Shown here piece by piece: positions 36,290-44,740 of a stretch of DNA of 64,000 bases. Made by a program: the position numbers and the translations under genes. Below the pieces are notes generated by a model. That model saw only the letters and a program-made list of their open reading frames with translations, was not told where the DNA came from and ran no database searches. This DNA is from Bradyrhizobium sp. 200 (lineage in GTDB: Bacteria > Pseudomonadota > Alphaproteobacteria > Rhizobiales > Xanthobacteraceae): NCBI RefSeq assembly GCF_023100945.1, contig NZ_CP064689.1:4818001-4882000 (forward strand), in the 5' to 3' direction. Position 1 is the first letter of the stretch, and the number at the start of each line of letters is the position of its first letter.

Positions 36290-37050
36290 GTCCGGACCGG
36301 GATTTTCTGGCGGCCGCGGTCCATCGCGGCCAGCATCTGCCGCACGGTCTCGCCGAGGCCGACGAACAGCGCCTCCCCCATCATGAAATAGCCGATGTTG
36401 AGTTCGGCGATCTCGGGTAGCGCGGAAATCGTCTCCGCGGTCTGGTAGTCGAGGCCGTGGCCGGCATGGACCTCCAGCCCTGCGGCGCGCGCCAATGCAG
36501 CGCCTGTGACGATACGCTGCCATTCCGCCTCGGCCTTTGCGTTGTGGCCATCGACCACCGCGTCGCACCAGCCACCGGTGTGGATCTCGATCACGGGCGC
36601 TTGCAACCTTGCCGCCATCTCGATCTGGGCGGGATCGGCGGCGATGAACAGCGACACCCGGATGCCGGCATCGTTGAGACGCGCGATGAACGGCGCCAGC
36701 GCGTTGTGCTGGCCGACCACGTCGAGCCCGCCCTCGGTGGTGAGTTCTTCGCGGCGCTCCGGCACCAAGCACACGGCGTGGGGTTTGGTGGTGAGCGAGA
36801 TCCGCAGCATGTCCTCGGTCGCCGCCATCTCGAAATTCAGCGGCTTCGATATTTCGGCCTTCAGCCGGGCCATGTCGCTGTCGCGGATATGGCGTCGGTC
36901 CTCCCGCAGATGCGCGGTGATGCCGTCCGCGCCGGCCTCGATCGCGGCCAGCGCCGCGCGCACCGGATCCGGCCGTGCACCGCCCCGCGCGTTACGCAAG
37001 GTGGCGACGTGGTCGACATTGACGCCGAGGCGGAGCGGAGGAACAGGCAT
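36286..37050 (-). CDS. pdxJ: Pyridoxine 5'-phosphate synthase
   Basis: The 254-residue TIM barrel has the start [19 protein letters not shown] and the [14 protein letters not shown] and EIHTG segments of PdxJ. It condenses 1-deoxyxylulose 5-phosphate with 3-amino-2-oxopropyl phosphate to make pyridoxine phosphate. It is coupled to acpS downstream. Confidence 0.96.
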   Translation of the reverse strand: MPVPPLRLGVNVDHVATLRNARGGARPDPVRAALAAIEAGADGITAHLREDRRHIRDSDMARLKAEISKPLNFEMAATEDMLRISLTTKPHAVCLVPERREELTTEGGLDVVGQHNALAPFIARLNDAGIRVSLFIAADPAQIEMAARLQAPVIEIHTGGWCDAVVDGHNAKAEAEWQRIVTGAALARAAGLEVHAGHGLDYQTAETISALPEIAELNIGYFMMGEALFVGLGETVRQMLAAMDRGRQKIPVRT

Positions 37051-37138
37051 GACGGTCTCACAGACTGAATTGCGGCAACAGGGATAGCACGGATGTCATG
37101 CGCGGGCGTGACCCGCGCGGCCTCAGTGACGATACCGC

Positions 37139-39430
37139 CTATCCATTGACCCGCTCAACCTTGGCGACGACAGCTTTGGCACGCAATTGTGCGATAATTG
37201 CACTGAGATGCTTGAGGTCATAGACCTCGAGATCGATGGTCAGCTCGGTGAAGTCAGGCGAGCGGCGCGACATGCTGATATTGTCGATATTGCCGTCATG
37301 CTCGGCAATAACGGTGGCGACCTGGGCAAGGCTGCCGGGCTCGTTGACGTTATGGACCAGGATCCGCGCCGGGAAACGCTGCGGCATGGTCTCATCGATA
37401 TCCCAGCGCACGTCGAGCCAGCGCTCCGGCTCCTCCTCGAAGTCCTTCAGCGCCGGCGACTGGATCGGGTAGATCGTGATCCCCTCGCCCGGCGTGACGA
37501 TGCCGACGATGCGGTCGCCCGGCACGGCACCGCCGTTCGGCGCGAACTTCACCGGCAGATCGGAGTTGATGCCGCGCACCGGGATCACGGACGCGCTGCG
37601 CGCCGGATGCGGCGGCTCCGACTTCAGCTTCAATTTTACCGCGAGGCTCTTCTTGGCCCCGTAGCGCACCATCCGCTCTTCCTTGTAGTCCGGATACATG
37701 GCGCGGGCGACGTCGGAGGCCTTCAGCTCGCCGCGTCCGACCGAGGCCATCACGTCCTCGATCGAGGCGCGCGCCAGCCGGGGAAGCGCGCCCTTCAGCT
37801 TGTCGTCGGCATATTCGATCTTGGCGCGGGCAAACAGGCGGTCGACGATGCGCCGGCCAAGGCCCGCATATTGATCGCGCACCGCGGTCCGCGTCGCGCG
37901 CCGGATCGCGGCGCGGGCCTTGCCGGTGACCGCAAGCGATTCCCAGGCCGAGGGCGGCGCCGACTGGGCCTGCGAGGTCAGGACCTCGACCTCGTCGCCG
38001 TTCTGCAGCTCCGACGACAAGGGCGCGAACTTGCCGTTGATCTTGCAGCCGACCGCCGAGTTGCCGACATCGGTATGCACGGCATAGGCGAAATCGATCA
38101 CATTGGCCTGGCGCGGCAGCGCGATCAGCTTGCCCTTCGGCGTGAAGCAGAACACCTGGTCGTGGAACAGCTCCAGCTTGGTGTGCTCCAGAAACTCTTC
38201 CGGATTGGCGCTTTCGGACAGGATGCCGACGGTGTGGCGCAGCCAGGCAAAGGCGTTGGACTCGTGCTCGAGCCGCTCGGTCGGCGAGCCCATGCCTTCC
38301 TTGTAGAACGCGTGCGCGGCGATGCCGAATTCCGCGATCTGGTTCATTTCCTCGGTGCGGATCTGCAGCTCGACGCGCTGGTTGCCGGGACCGATGACGG
38401 TGGTGTGGAGCGAACGGTAATCGTTCTGCTTCGGCGTCGAGATGTAGTCCTTGAAGCGGCCGGGCACCACCGGCCAGGTGGTGTGCACGACGCCGAGCGC
38501 GCGGTAGCAGGCTTCGACATCCGGCATCACGACGCGGAATCCGTAGATATCGGAAAGCTGCTCGAAGCCGACCGATTTGCGCTCCATCTTGGTCCAGATC
38601 GAAAACGGCTGCTTGCGGCGGCCGTAGACGCGCGCGGCAATGCCGTGCTTCTGCATCTTCTTGGAGAGCTGGCTTTCGATCTCGCCGATCAGATTGCGGT
38701 TGCGGTCGGCGAGCGCATCGAGCCGCTGCATCACCACGGCATAGGCTTCCGGATCGAGCGTATGGAACGAGAGATCCTCGAGCTCTTCCCGCATCTCCTG
38801 CATGCCCATGCGGCCGGCGAGCGGCGCATAGATGTCGAGCGTCTCCTCGGCAATGCGGCGGCGCGAGGCATGCGGCACGAATTCCAGCGTGCGCATATTG
38901 TGCAGCCGATCGGCGAGCTTGATCAGCAGCACGCGAACGTCGTCGGCGATCGCGAGCAATAGCTTGCGCAGGTTCTCGGCCTGCTTGGCCTCGCGCGAGA
39001 CCAGCTCCAAGCGTTTCAGCTTGGTGAGCCCCTCGACCAGCACGCCGATCTCGTGGCCGAACATATTGTCGATCTCGGCGCGCGTCGCCTCGGTATCCTC
39101 GATGGTGTCGTGCAGCAGGGCAGCCACGATGGTGGCGTCGTCCAGCTTGAGATTGGTCAGGATCGCCGCGACTTCGAGCGGATGCGAGAAATAGGGATCG
39201 CCGGACGCGCGCGTTTGCGTGCCATGCGCCTTCATGGCGTAGACATAGGCGCGGTTGAGCAGGTCTTCGTTAGTGTCCGGATTGTACGTGCGGACGCGTT
39301 CGACCAGATCGTATTGCCGCATCATGCGCGAACGCGATTTCGGCTTCTCCGTCACAGGCGAGGTCGGCGCGACGGCGACCTGTCCGGTCGCGGCCTGCAT
39401 TTGCCGGGAGTTGCGGCGCCAATACGCCAT
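37139..39430 (-). CDS. rsh: RelA/SpoT bifunctional (p)ppGpp synthetase/hydrolase
   Basis: The 763-residue protein has an HD hydrolase domain (HDTIEDTE region), a synthetase domain (RRKQPFSIWTKMERK... YISTPKQNDYRSLHTTV), a TGS domain and a C-terminal ACT domain (LVHNVNEPGSLAQVATVI). It makes and degrades (p)ppGpp in the stringent response; alphaproteobacteria usually have this single long Rsh. ATG 39430 is used; internal ATGs at 39325 and 39322 lack a ribosome site. Confidence 0.96.
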   Translation of the reverse strand: MAYWRRNSRQMQAATGQVAVAPTSPVTEKPKSRSRMMRQYDLVERVRTYNPDTNEDLLNRAYVYAMKAHGTQTRASGDPYFSHPLEVAAILTNLKLDDATIVAALLHDTIEDTEATRAEIDNMFGHEIGVLVEGLTKLKRLELVSREAKQAENLRKLLLAIADDVRVLLIKLADRLHNMRTLEFVPHASRRRIAEETLDIYAPLAGRMGMQEMREELEDLSFHTLDPEAYAVVMQRLDALADRNRNLIGEIESQLSKKMQKHGIAARVYGRRKQPFSIWTKMERKSVGFEQLSDIYGFRVVMPDVEACYRALGVVHTTWPVVPGRFKDYISTPKQNDYRSLHTTVIGPGNQRVELQIRTEEMNQIAEFGIAAHAFYKEGMGSPTERLEHESNAFAWLRHTVGILSESANPEEFLEHTKLELFHDQVFCFTPKGKLIALPRQANVIDFAYAVHTDVGNSAVGCKINGKFAPLSSELQNGDEVEVLTSQAQSAPPSAWESLAVTGKARAAIRRATRTAVRDQYAGLGRRIVDRLFARAKIEYADDKLKGALPRLARASIEDVMASVGRGELKASDVARAMYPDYKEERMVRYGAKKSLAVKLKLKSEPPHPARSASVIPVRGINSDLPVKFAPNGGAVPGDRIVGIVTPGEGITIYPIQSPALKDFEEEPERWLDVRWDIDETMPQRFPARILVHNVNEPGSLAQVATVIAEHDGNIDNISMSRRSPDFTELTIDLEVYDLKHLSAIIAQLRAKAVVAKVERVNG

Positions 39431-39654
39431 CTAATCACTGCCTTCCTTCACCAGACCCGGACGGGTCCCGCCGTTGACTATCTAATGCGTTTTCGAACGG
39501 CGATGCACGCCGCTCGGGCCGCGAAACGGTTCAATTTCGCTTGGGCCAGCGGCCGTCCAACGCCCAACCCGGTGGCCCGCCAGCCAGGCTGGTCAGCCGA
39601 TTTCGGCCGCGCCGGCCAAGGACGCATTGTAACCGCAAAAATGTCAACAAAAGC

Positions 39655-39682
39655 AAAGGCCCGAACTGATGTCCGGGCCTTT
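39655..39682 (-). terminator. Intrinsic terminator after rpoZ
   Basis: On the minus strand GGCCCGGAC and GTTCGGGCC form a stem followed by TTTGCTTTTG. It starts about 40 nt after the rpoZ stop codon and separates it from rsh. Confidence 0.75.
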
Positions 39683-39721
39683 GGCAGATCGGGGAGTTTG
39701 GGACGGTCCGGATGTTCCGGA

Positions 39722-40114
39722 TTATTCGTCCTCTTCGGGCTGCTCTTCCGGCGGCGCCAGGCCTTCCAGGCCCTTGAGGAGCTCTTCCTCGGTCATGCGC
39801 TCGACCGCAACCTCGGTATCGTCGGCATCGACGCTGGCGCCGGCCGAGCCGATCAGCGGCACGGTATCGGGCTCTGGCTCGTCGACCTCGACGAACTTCT
39901 GCAGGGAATGAACCAGTTCCTCGCGCAGATCTTCCGGGGAAATAGTGGAATCGGCGATTTCCCGCAGCGAAACGACCGGGTTCTTGTCGTTGTCGCGATC
40001 AACCGTGAGTTGCGAGCCGGACGAGATCATACGGGCGCGATGCGCCGCCAGCAGTACCAGGTCGAACCGGTTGTCGACCTTGTCGATGCAATCTTCCACG
40101 GTGACGCGCGCCAT
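39722..40114 (-). CDS. rpoZ: RNA polymerase omega subunit
   Basis: The 130-residue protein starts [28 protein letters not shown], the conserved omega core that supports folding of the beta-prime subunit. The C-terminal 50 residues are acidic and variable, as in other alphaproteobacteria. It lies upstream of rsh, the usual order. Confidence 0.96.
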   Translation of the reverse strand: MARVTVEDCIDKVDNRFDLVLLAAHRARMISSGSQLTVDRDNDKNPVVSLREIADSTISPEDLREELVHSLQKFVEVDEPEPDTVPLIGSAGASVDADDTEVAVERMTEEELLKGLEGLAPPEEQPEEDE

Positions 40115-40469
40115 AGACTGTCGCTCCGTTATTTGGGGCCAAATATGTCGGTTATGGGGGCTAGTTATAGCGGTGGGGGCCGTTTCGCAAGACTAAATTT
40201 GTGATTTGCCTTCCTAATGGGCTCTGGTAACCCCAGCTTCGGGGCCAGAATGGCCGGAGCGTCCAGACGCGGCGAGGTTGCCGTACAGGACAAGTAAATC
40301 TCTTCATTGCACTGTCAAAAGTATAGGTTTTTCGCCCTCGCCTCACCATAATTGCAGTGGTGACTGTCGTGGGGCACGATTCACCGAACTTTAGGCAACC
40401 GAACTGGAAAGTGCGCGCGGTCGAACGCCGCTGCGCTAGAAAAGCTAACAACAACGTGAGAACCATTTG
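40115..40469. other. Gene-free region between rpoZ and the NYN gene
   Basis: These 355 nt between divergent genes must hold both promoters. No open frame with family resemblance and no strong palindrome was found. Confidence 0.5.
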
Positions 40470-41099
40470 ATGTCACCCGCTTCCAACAAGATTGCGCTCT
40501 TCATCGATGGAGCCAACCTCTACGCAACGGCCAAGACGCTCGGCTTCGACATCGATTACAAGCGCCTTCTCAAGGAATTCCAGAGCCGAGGGACGCTATT
40601 GCGCGCGTTCTACTACACGGCGATCATCGAGGATCAGGAATACTCCTCGATCCGTCCGCTGATCGATTGGCTCGACTACAACGGCTACACTGTCGTTACC
40701 AAGGCGACCAAGGAATTCATCGATGCGTCCGGACGCCGCAAGGTCAAGGGCAACATGGACATCGAACTCGCCGTCGATGCCATGGAACTCGCCGAGCATG
40801 TCGACCAGATCGTGCTGTTCTCGGGCGACGGCGATTTCCGTTCGCTGGTTGAAGCGGTGCAGCGTCGCGGCGTTCGCGTCACGGTCGTTTCGACCATTTC
40901 GAGCCAGCCACCGATGATCGCCGACGAACTGCGCCGCCAGGCCGACGTCTTCACCGATCTCGTCGAGCTGCAATCGAAACTGGGCCGTGATCCGTCCGAA
41001 CGCCCTGCCCCGCGCGAACCGCGTCATCACTCCCCGCAATTCCTGCAGCGTGCGACCACCGTGGCGCCGCGCGGTGGTGACGACGATTTCGACGATTGA
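40470..41099 (+). CDS. NYN-domain (LabA/DUF88) protein, putative nuclease
   Basis: The 209-residue protein has a PIN-like NYN domain with conserved acidic motifs FIDGANLY, KGNMDIELAVDAM and LFSGDGDF, the expected metal-binding residues of a ribonuclease. The C-terminus is basic and ends in an acidic tail (GGDDDFDD). ATG 40470 is chosen; a TTG immediately upstream is also in frame. Family members act in RNA turnover. It is followed by a strong terminator and so stands alone. Confidence 0.9.
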   Translation: MSPASNKIALFIDGANLYATAKTLGFDIDYKRLLKEFQSRGTLLRAFYYTAIIEDQEYSSIRPLIDWLDYNGYTVVTKATKEFIDASGRRKVKGNMDIELAVDAMELAEHVDQIVLFSGDGDFRSLVEAVQRRGVRVTVVSTISSQPPMIADELRRQADVFTDLVELQSKLGRDPSERPAPREPRHHSPQFLQRATTVAPRGGDDDFDD

Positions 41100-41121
41100 G
41101 AATGCGCCAGTACGCTGCTAG

Positions 41122-41162
41122 AGCCTCGGTTCTGATTGAAACAGAACCGGGGCTTTTTGTTT
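41122..41162 (+). terminator. Intrinsic terminator after the NYN gene
   Basis: AGCCTCGGTTCTG and CAGAACCGGGGCT form a 13-bp stem with one G-T pair and an ATTGAAA loop, followed by TTTTTGTTTT. Confidence 0.9.
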
Positions 41163-41164
41163 TG

Positions 41165-41243
41165 GCGCGCGTTTTTGACGTGAACCGGTATCGATCCCGG
41201 AGCAGGTCCGGGGCTGGCTTTCGCTCGAAAACGCTTTGGAAAC
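41165..41243. repeat. Dispersed repeat (copy 1) before the uracil-DNA glycosylase gene
   Basis: Read on the minus strand it gives AGCGTTTTCGAGCGAA followed later by ACCGGTTCACGTCAA, closely like the sequence at 57134-57180 after porin 1. This pair of motifs recurs in Bradyrhizobium intergenic regions. Confidence 0.6.
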
Positions 41244-41897
41244 ATGGCTAGTCTCCCCGCCCCTGCTTCTTTCGAACCCGGCCGCAATTGCCCGCTTTGT
41301 CCGAGGCTCGCCGAATTTCGCGCGCAAGCGCGCGCAAGAGAGCCGGATTGGCACAATGCGCCGGTTGCTTCGTTCGGCGACACCAACGCGCAACTGTTGA
41401 TTGTCGGGCTCGCGCCGGGCCTGCAGGGCGCCAACCGGACCGGCCGTCCGTTCACCGGCGACTACGCCGGCGACCTCCTGTATGCGACCTTGCTCGAATA
41501 CGGCTTTGCCAAAGGCGTCTATCAGGCACGTCCCGACGACGGGCTGAAGCTGGTCGACTGCCGGATCAGCAACGCGGTCCGCTGCGTGCCGCCGCAGAAC
41601 AAGCCGTTGCCTGCCGAGATCAACACCTGCCGGCAATTCCTGGTCGCGACCATTGCGACCATGCCGAGGCTGCGCGCGATCGTGGCGCTCGGGCGGGTCG
41701 CCCATGACTCCACATTGAAAGCGCTCGGCCTGCGCAACGGCGCCGCCCCCTTTGCGCACGGCGCCATGCATAACGCGGGCGCCATCAGGCTTTACGACAG
41801 CTATCACTGCTCGCGCTACAACACCAACACGCGGGTGCTGACGCCGGAAATGTTTCGCAACGTGTTTGCGGCCGTGCGTAAGGAGCTTGATTCGTAG
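41244..41897 (+). CDS. Type 5 uracil-DNA glycosylase (UDGb)
   Basis: The 217-residue protein has the UDGb motif A GLAPGLQGANRTGRPFTGDY, in which the usual catalytic polar residue is replaced, and the motif HCSRYNTNTR near the C-terminus. Cysteines in CPLCPRL, NAVRC and NTC are placed to bind a 4Fe-4S cluster. It removes uracil and related deaminated bases from DNA. Confidence 0.9.
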   Translation: MASLPAPASFEPGRNCPLCPRLAEFRAQARAREPDWHNAPVASFGDTNAQLLIVGLAPGLQGANRTGRPFTGDYAGDLLYATLLEYGFAKGVYQARPDDGLKLVDCRISNAVRCVPPQNKPLPAEINTCRQFLVATIATMPRLRAIVALGRVAHDSTLKALGLRNGAAPFAHGAMHNAGAIRLYDSYHCSRYNTNTRVLTPEMFRNVFAAVRKELDS

Positions 41898-41901
41898 GAT
41901 T

Positions 41902-41939
41902 CGTAGGCAAAGCGCAGCGTGCCCACCGTTCCGCCCTAC
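41902..41939. repeat. Degenerate half of the chrA-type palindrome
   Basis: CGTAGGCAAAGCGCAGCGTG followed by CCCACCGTT and CCCTAC matches one arm of the repeat at 24776-24858 with a deletion. It lies between the convergent UDG and peroxiredoxin genes. Confidence 0.5.
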
Positions 41940-41948
41940 AGGACACGC

Positions 41949-42524
41949 TTACACCGGATTCTCTCTCAGCCACGCCAGCACGTCGGCGGCGTTCCGGTCG
42001 GGCGGAAACACCGGATAGAACACGTGGGCGATGCGGCCGTCGTCGATGATCAGCGCCAGCCGTTTGATCAGCGTCAATCCGGCGACCGCCATGGTCGGCA
42101 GCTTCAGGGCGCGGACGAGCTTTAGCCTCTCATCCGAGAGCACCGGGAACGGCAGATGCAGCCGTGACGCCATCTCGGTCTGGTAGACGTTGTCCTGCGT
42201 CGACAGGCCGAACACATGTCTGGCGCCGGCGGCTTTCAGCTCCGCAAACAGATCGCGGAACGAGCAGGCTTGCGGCGTGCAGCCGCGCGCCCCGGGGATC
42301 ATGTCCCAGTCGTCGACCAGGCTGATCTTGCCGGGCTCGCCGGTGCGCGGATAGGCGAACACCACCGTGCGGCCGGGAAGCGCCGACAGCGTCACCGAGT
42401 TGTCGTCGGTGGCGAGCAGCGTGACCGGCGGGATCATCATGCCGGCCAGATGCGCCGCCCCGCCGTCGTCCGCCGGCGCCGGGATCTTGCTCCAGTCGAC
42501 TTCGAGCAGGTTGGGTTGGGCCAT
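41949..42524 (-). CDS. Peroxiredoxin (AhpC/TSA, PrxQ-like)
   Basis: The 191-residue thioredoxin-fold protein has the motif GARGCTPQACSFRD with C82 as likely peroxidatic and C87 as resolving cysteine, a spacing seen in PrxQ/Bcp-like enzymes. YPRTGEPG precedes it. It reduces peroxides in the cytoplasm using thioredoxin. A palindromic repeat separates it from smpB upstream. Confidence 0.87.
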   Translation of the reverse strand: MAQPNLLEVDWSKIPAPADDGGAAHLAGMMIPPVTLLATDDNSVTLSALPGRTVVFAYPRTGEPGKISLVDDWDMIPGARGCTPQACSFRDLFAELKAAGARHVFGLSTQDNVYQTEMASRLHLPFPVLSDERLKLVRALKLPTMAVAGLTLIKRLALIIDDGRIAHVFYPVFPPDRNAADVLAWLRENPV

Positions 42525-42541
42525 CGTTTCTTCCTCCAGAT

Positions 42542-42625
42542 GGCGAATAGCGAATGGCGATTAGCGAATCGAGTGGACGGATCGCCGAGGATTTCCCATT
42601 CGCTATTCGCTACTCCCTATTCGCC
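42542..42625. repeat. Imperfect palindrome built of CGAATAGCGAAT units
   Basis: GGCGAATAGCGAAT occurs at the left and its reverse complement (ATTCGCTATTCGC) at the right, with related units between. A related fragment lies at 49021-49035 before the glycine-rich protein gene. Confidence 0.65.
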
Positions 42626-42629
42626 CACT

Positions 42630-43103
42630 TTATCCCCGCGCCCGCATCAGGCGACCTTTTTCCCGACCCCAGTCGCGTTTCTTTTCACTCTCGCGCTTGT
42701 CGTGCAGCTTCTTGCCCTTGGCGATCGCCAGCAACAGCTTGGCGCGGCCGCGCTCGTTGAAATAGAGTTTTAGCGGAATCAGCGTCATGCCCTCGCGATC
42801 GACCGCGCCCATCAGCTTGTTGATCTGCTTTCGGTGCAGCAGCAATTTGCGCGGCCGCTTTGGCTCGTGGTTGAAGCGGTTGGCCTGCAGATATTCCGGA
42901 ATATTGGCGTTGATCAGCCAGATCTCGCCGTCCTTGGAATCCGCATAGGATTCCGCAATGGTTGTCTTGCCGTTGCGGATCGACTTCACTTCGGTGCCGG
43001 TCAGCGAGATGCCGGCCTCGATAGTGTCCTCGATCGCGTAATTGAACCGGGCCTTTCGGTTTTCGGCGACAACCTTGATCGGGCGCTCGTTCTTCTCGGC
43101 CAC
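42630..43103 (-). CDS. smpB: SsrA-binding protein SmpB
   Basis: The 157-residue protein has the SmpB core [19 protein letters not shown] and [10 protein letters not shown], and the basic tail ([20 protein letters not shown]) that mimics the mRNA and anticodon stem in trans-translation. No ssrA gene was seen in the window. It is 1 nt from mscL and downstream of it. Confidence 0.96.
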   Translation of the reverse strand: MAEKNERPIKVVAENRKARFNYAIEDTIEAGISLTGTEVKSIRNGKTTIAESYADSKDGEIWLINANIPEYLQANRFNHEPKRPRKLLLHRKQINKLMGAVDREGMTLIPLKLYFNERGRAKLLLAIAKGKKLHDKRESEKKRDWGREKGRLMRARG

Positions 43104-43104
43104 G

Positions 43105-43515
43105 TTAGCCCTTCTTGAGGAGATCGCGGATCTCGGTCAGCAGTTCTTCTTGCTTGGTCAGCTTCGGCGCGGGCGCGGCTTCGTCCTTGCGCTTCAACTG
43201 GTTCATGGCGCGAATGACCATGAACAGCACGAACGCGATGATGAGGAAGTTCAGCGTCAGCGTCAGGAAATTGCCCCAAGCCAGTACGGCGCCCTGCTTT
43301 TTGGCGTCGACCAGATTGGTCGCCGTCACCGACTTCGACAAGCCCGTGAAATAATTGGAGAAGTCGAGACCGCCGGTGATCGCGCCGATGATCGGCATGA
43401 TCACGTCGCCGACCAGCGAAGTCACGATGGCGCCGAAGGCCGCGCCGATGATGACGCCGACCGCGAGGTCGACGACATTACCCTTCATCGCGAATTCGCG
43501 GAATTCCTTCAGCAT
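43105..43515 (-). CDS. mscL: Large-conductance mechanosensitive channel
   Basis: The 136-residue channel subunit has the N-terminal helix [20 protein letters not shown] and the two transmembrane helices of the MscL pentamer, with the pore helix [15 protein letters not shown]. It releases solutes under osmotic downshock. Confidence 0.96.
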   Translation of the reverse strand: MLKEFREFAMKGNVVDLAVGVIIGAAFGAIVTSLVGDVIMPIIGAITGGLDFSNYFTGLSKSVTATNLVDAKKQGAVLAWGNFLTLTLNFLIIAFVLFMVIRAMNQLKRKDEAAPAPKLTKQEELLTEIRDLLKKG

Positions 43516-43560
43516 GTTGGCATCCCCTCTTCGTTCTTCAGGCGAAGCGAGCCGCCGCCG

Positions 43561-44451
43561 TTAGTTAATGAGGCCGGCATGCACCATGGCGCTGCGCACG
43601 GCGACCCGCGTCGGCTCGGACACCGGCACCATCGGCAGCCGCAGCTTCTCCTCGATCTTGCCGAGCAGCGACAGCGCGTATTTCACCGGCGCCGGGTTGC
43701 TTTCGATGAAGAGGTTGTTGTGCAGCGGCATCAGCTTGTCATGCAGCTTGAGCGCGGTGGCGTGATCGCCCTTCTGCCATGCCGCGTGGAATTCCGAGCA
43801 CAGCCGCGGCGCGACATTTGACGTGACCGAAATGCAGCCATGGCCGCCATGCGCCATGTAGCCGAGGATGGTGGCGTCCTCGCCCGACAATTGGTTGAAG
43901 TCCTCGCCCATCGCCGCGCGCTGCTGCGACACCCGCACCATGCTGGCGGTCGCATCCTTCACGCCGGCGATGTTCTTCAGTTCGAACAGCCGCGTCATGG
44001 TATCGACCGACATGTCGATCACGGAACGGCCGGGAATGTTGTAGATGATGATCGGAATCCCGATGGCGTCGTTGATCGCCTTGAAGTGCTGGTACATGCC
44101 TTCCTGGGTCGGCTTGTTGTAGTACGGCGTCACCACCAGCACCGCATTCGCTCCCGCCTTCTCCGCATGCTCGGCAAGTTCGACCGCTTCCCTGGTCGAG
44201 TTGGAGCCGGCGCCCGCAATCACCGGCACCTTGCCCTTGGCCTCGTCGATGCACCATTCGACGACGCGCTTGTGCTCGTCATGGCTCAAGGTGGGGCTTT
44301 CGCCGGTGGTGCCGACCGGCACCAGGCCGTGGGTGCCTTCGGCGATCTGCCAGCTCACCAGGCCGCGGAAGGCCGCCTCGTCGAGTGAGCCGTTCTTGAA
44401 TGGCGTGACCAAGGCGGTGAACGACCCCCGGAATTTTGTCTTGGCTGCCAT
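43561..44451 (-). CDS. dapA: 4-hydroxy-tetrahydrodipicolinate synthase
   Basis: The 296-residue TIM barrel has the Schiff-base lysine in GVKDAT (K165), the proton-relay tyrosine in IIYNIPGR (Y137), and [10 protein letters not shown] at the pyruvate site. It condenses pyruvate with aspartate semialdehyde in the lysine/diaminopimelate pathway. The divergent neighbour is the lytic transglycosylase gene. Confidence 0.96.
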   Translation of the reverse strand: MAAKTKFRGSFTALVTPFKNGSLDEAAFRGLVSWQIAEGTHGLVPVGTTGESPTLSHDEHKRVVEWCIDEAKGKVPVIAGAGSNSTREAVELAEHAEKAGANAVLVVTPYYNKPTQEGMYQHFKAINDAIGIPIIIYNIPGRSVIDMSVDTMTRLFELKNIAGVKDATASMVRVSQQRAAMGEDFNQLSGEDATILGYMAHGGHGCISVTSNVAPRLCSEFHAAWQKGDHATALKLHDKLMPLHNNLFIESNPAPVKYALSLLGKIEEKLRLPMVPVSEPTRVAVRSAMVHAGLIN

Positions 44452-44740
44452 GGACTTCCTCCAAACGCTTAAGAAACGGCACGACCGAAACTGGATTTCA
44501 ATTCATATCGGGTCTGGCGATCAGGCGAAAGGGCTGTGCCGTATGGCGCTAGCGCTTTGTTTCAACGCTCTTTCTTGGCGCGGACCGGGCCGCCCGCCTC
44601 TGAGAGGCCATAGCCGCGATTTTGCCGCGGTGATGGCGCAAACAGGACCGGCCGCGACGTTTTAGCATTTTGTCCACATATTCAATCAAATAGACGTAAG
44701 GCTCGAGCGATTGAATGATTCGACGCCGCAGAGGACCGCC

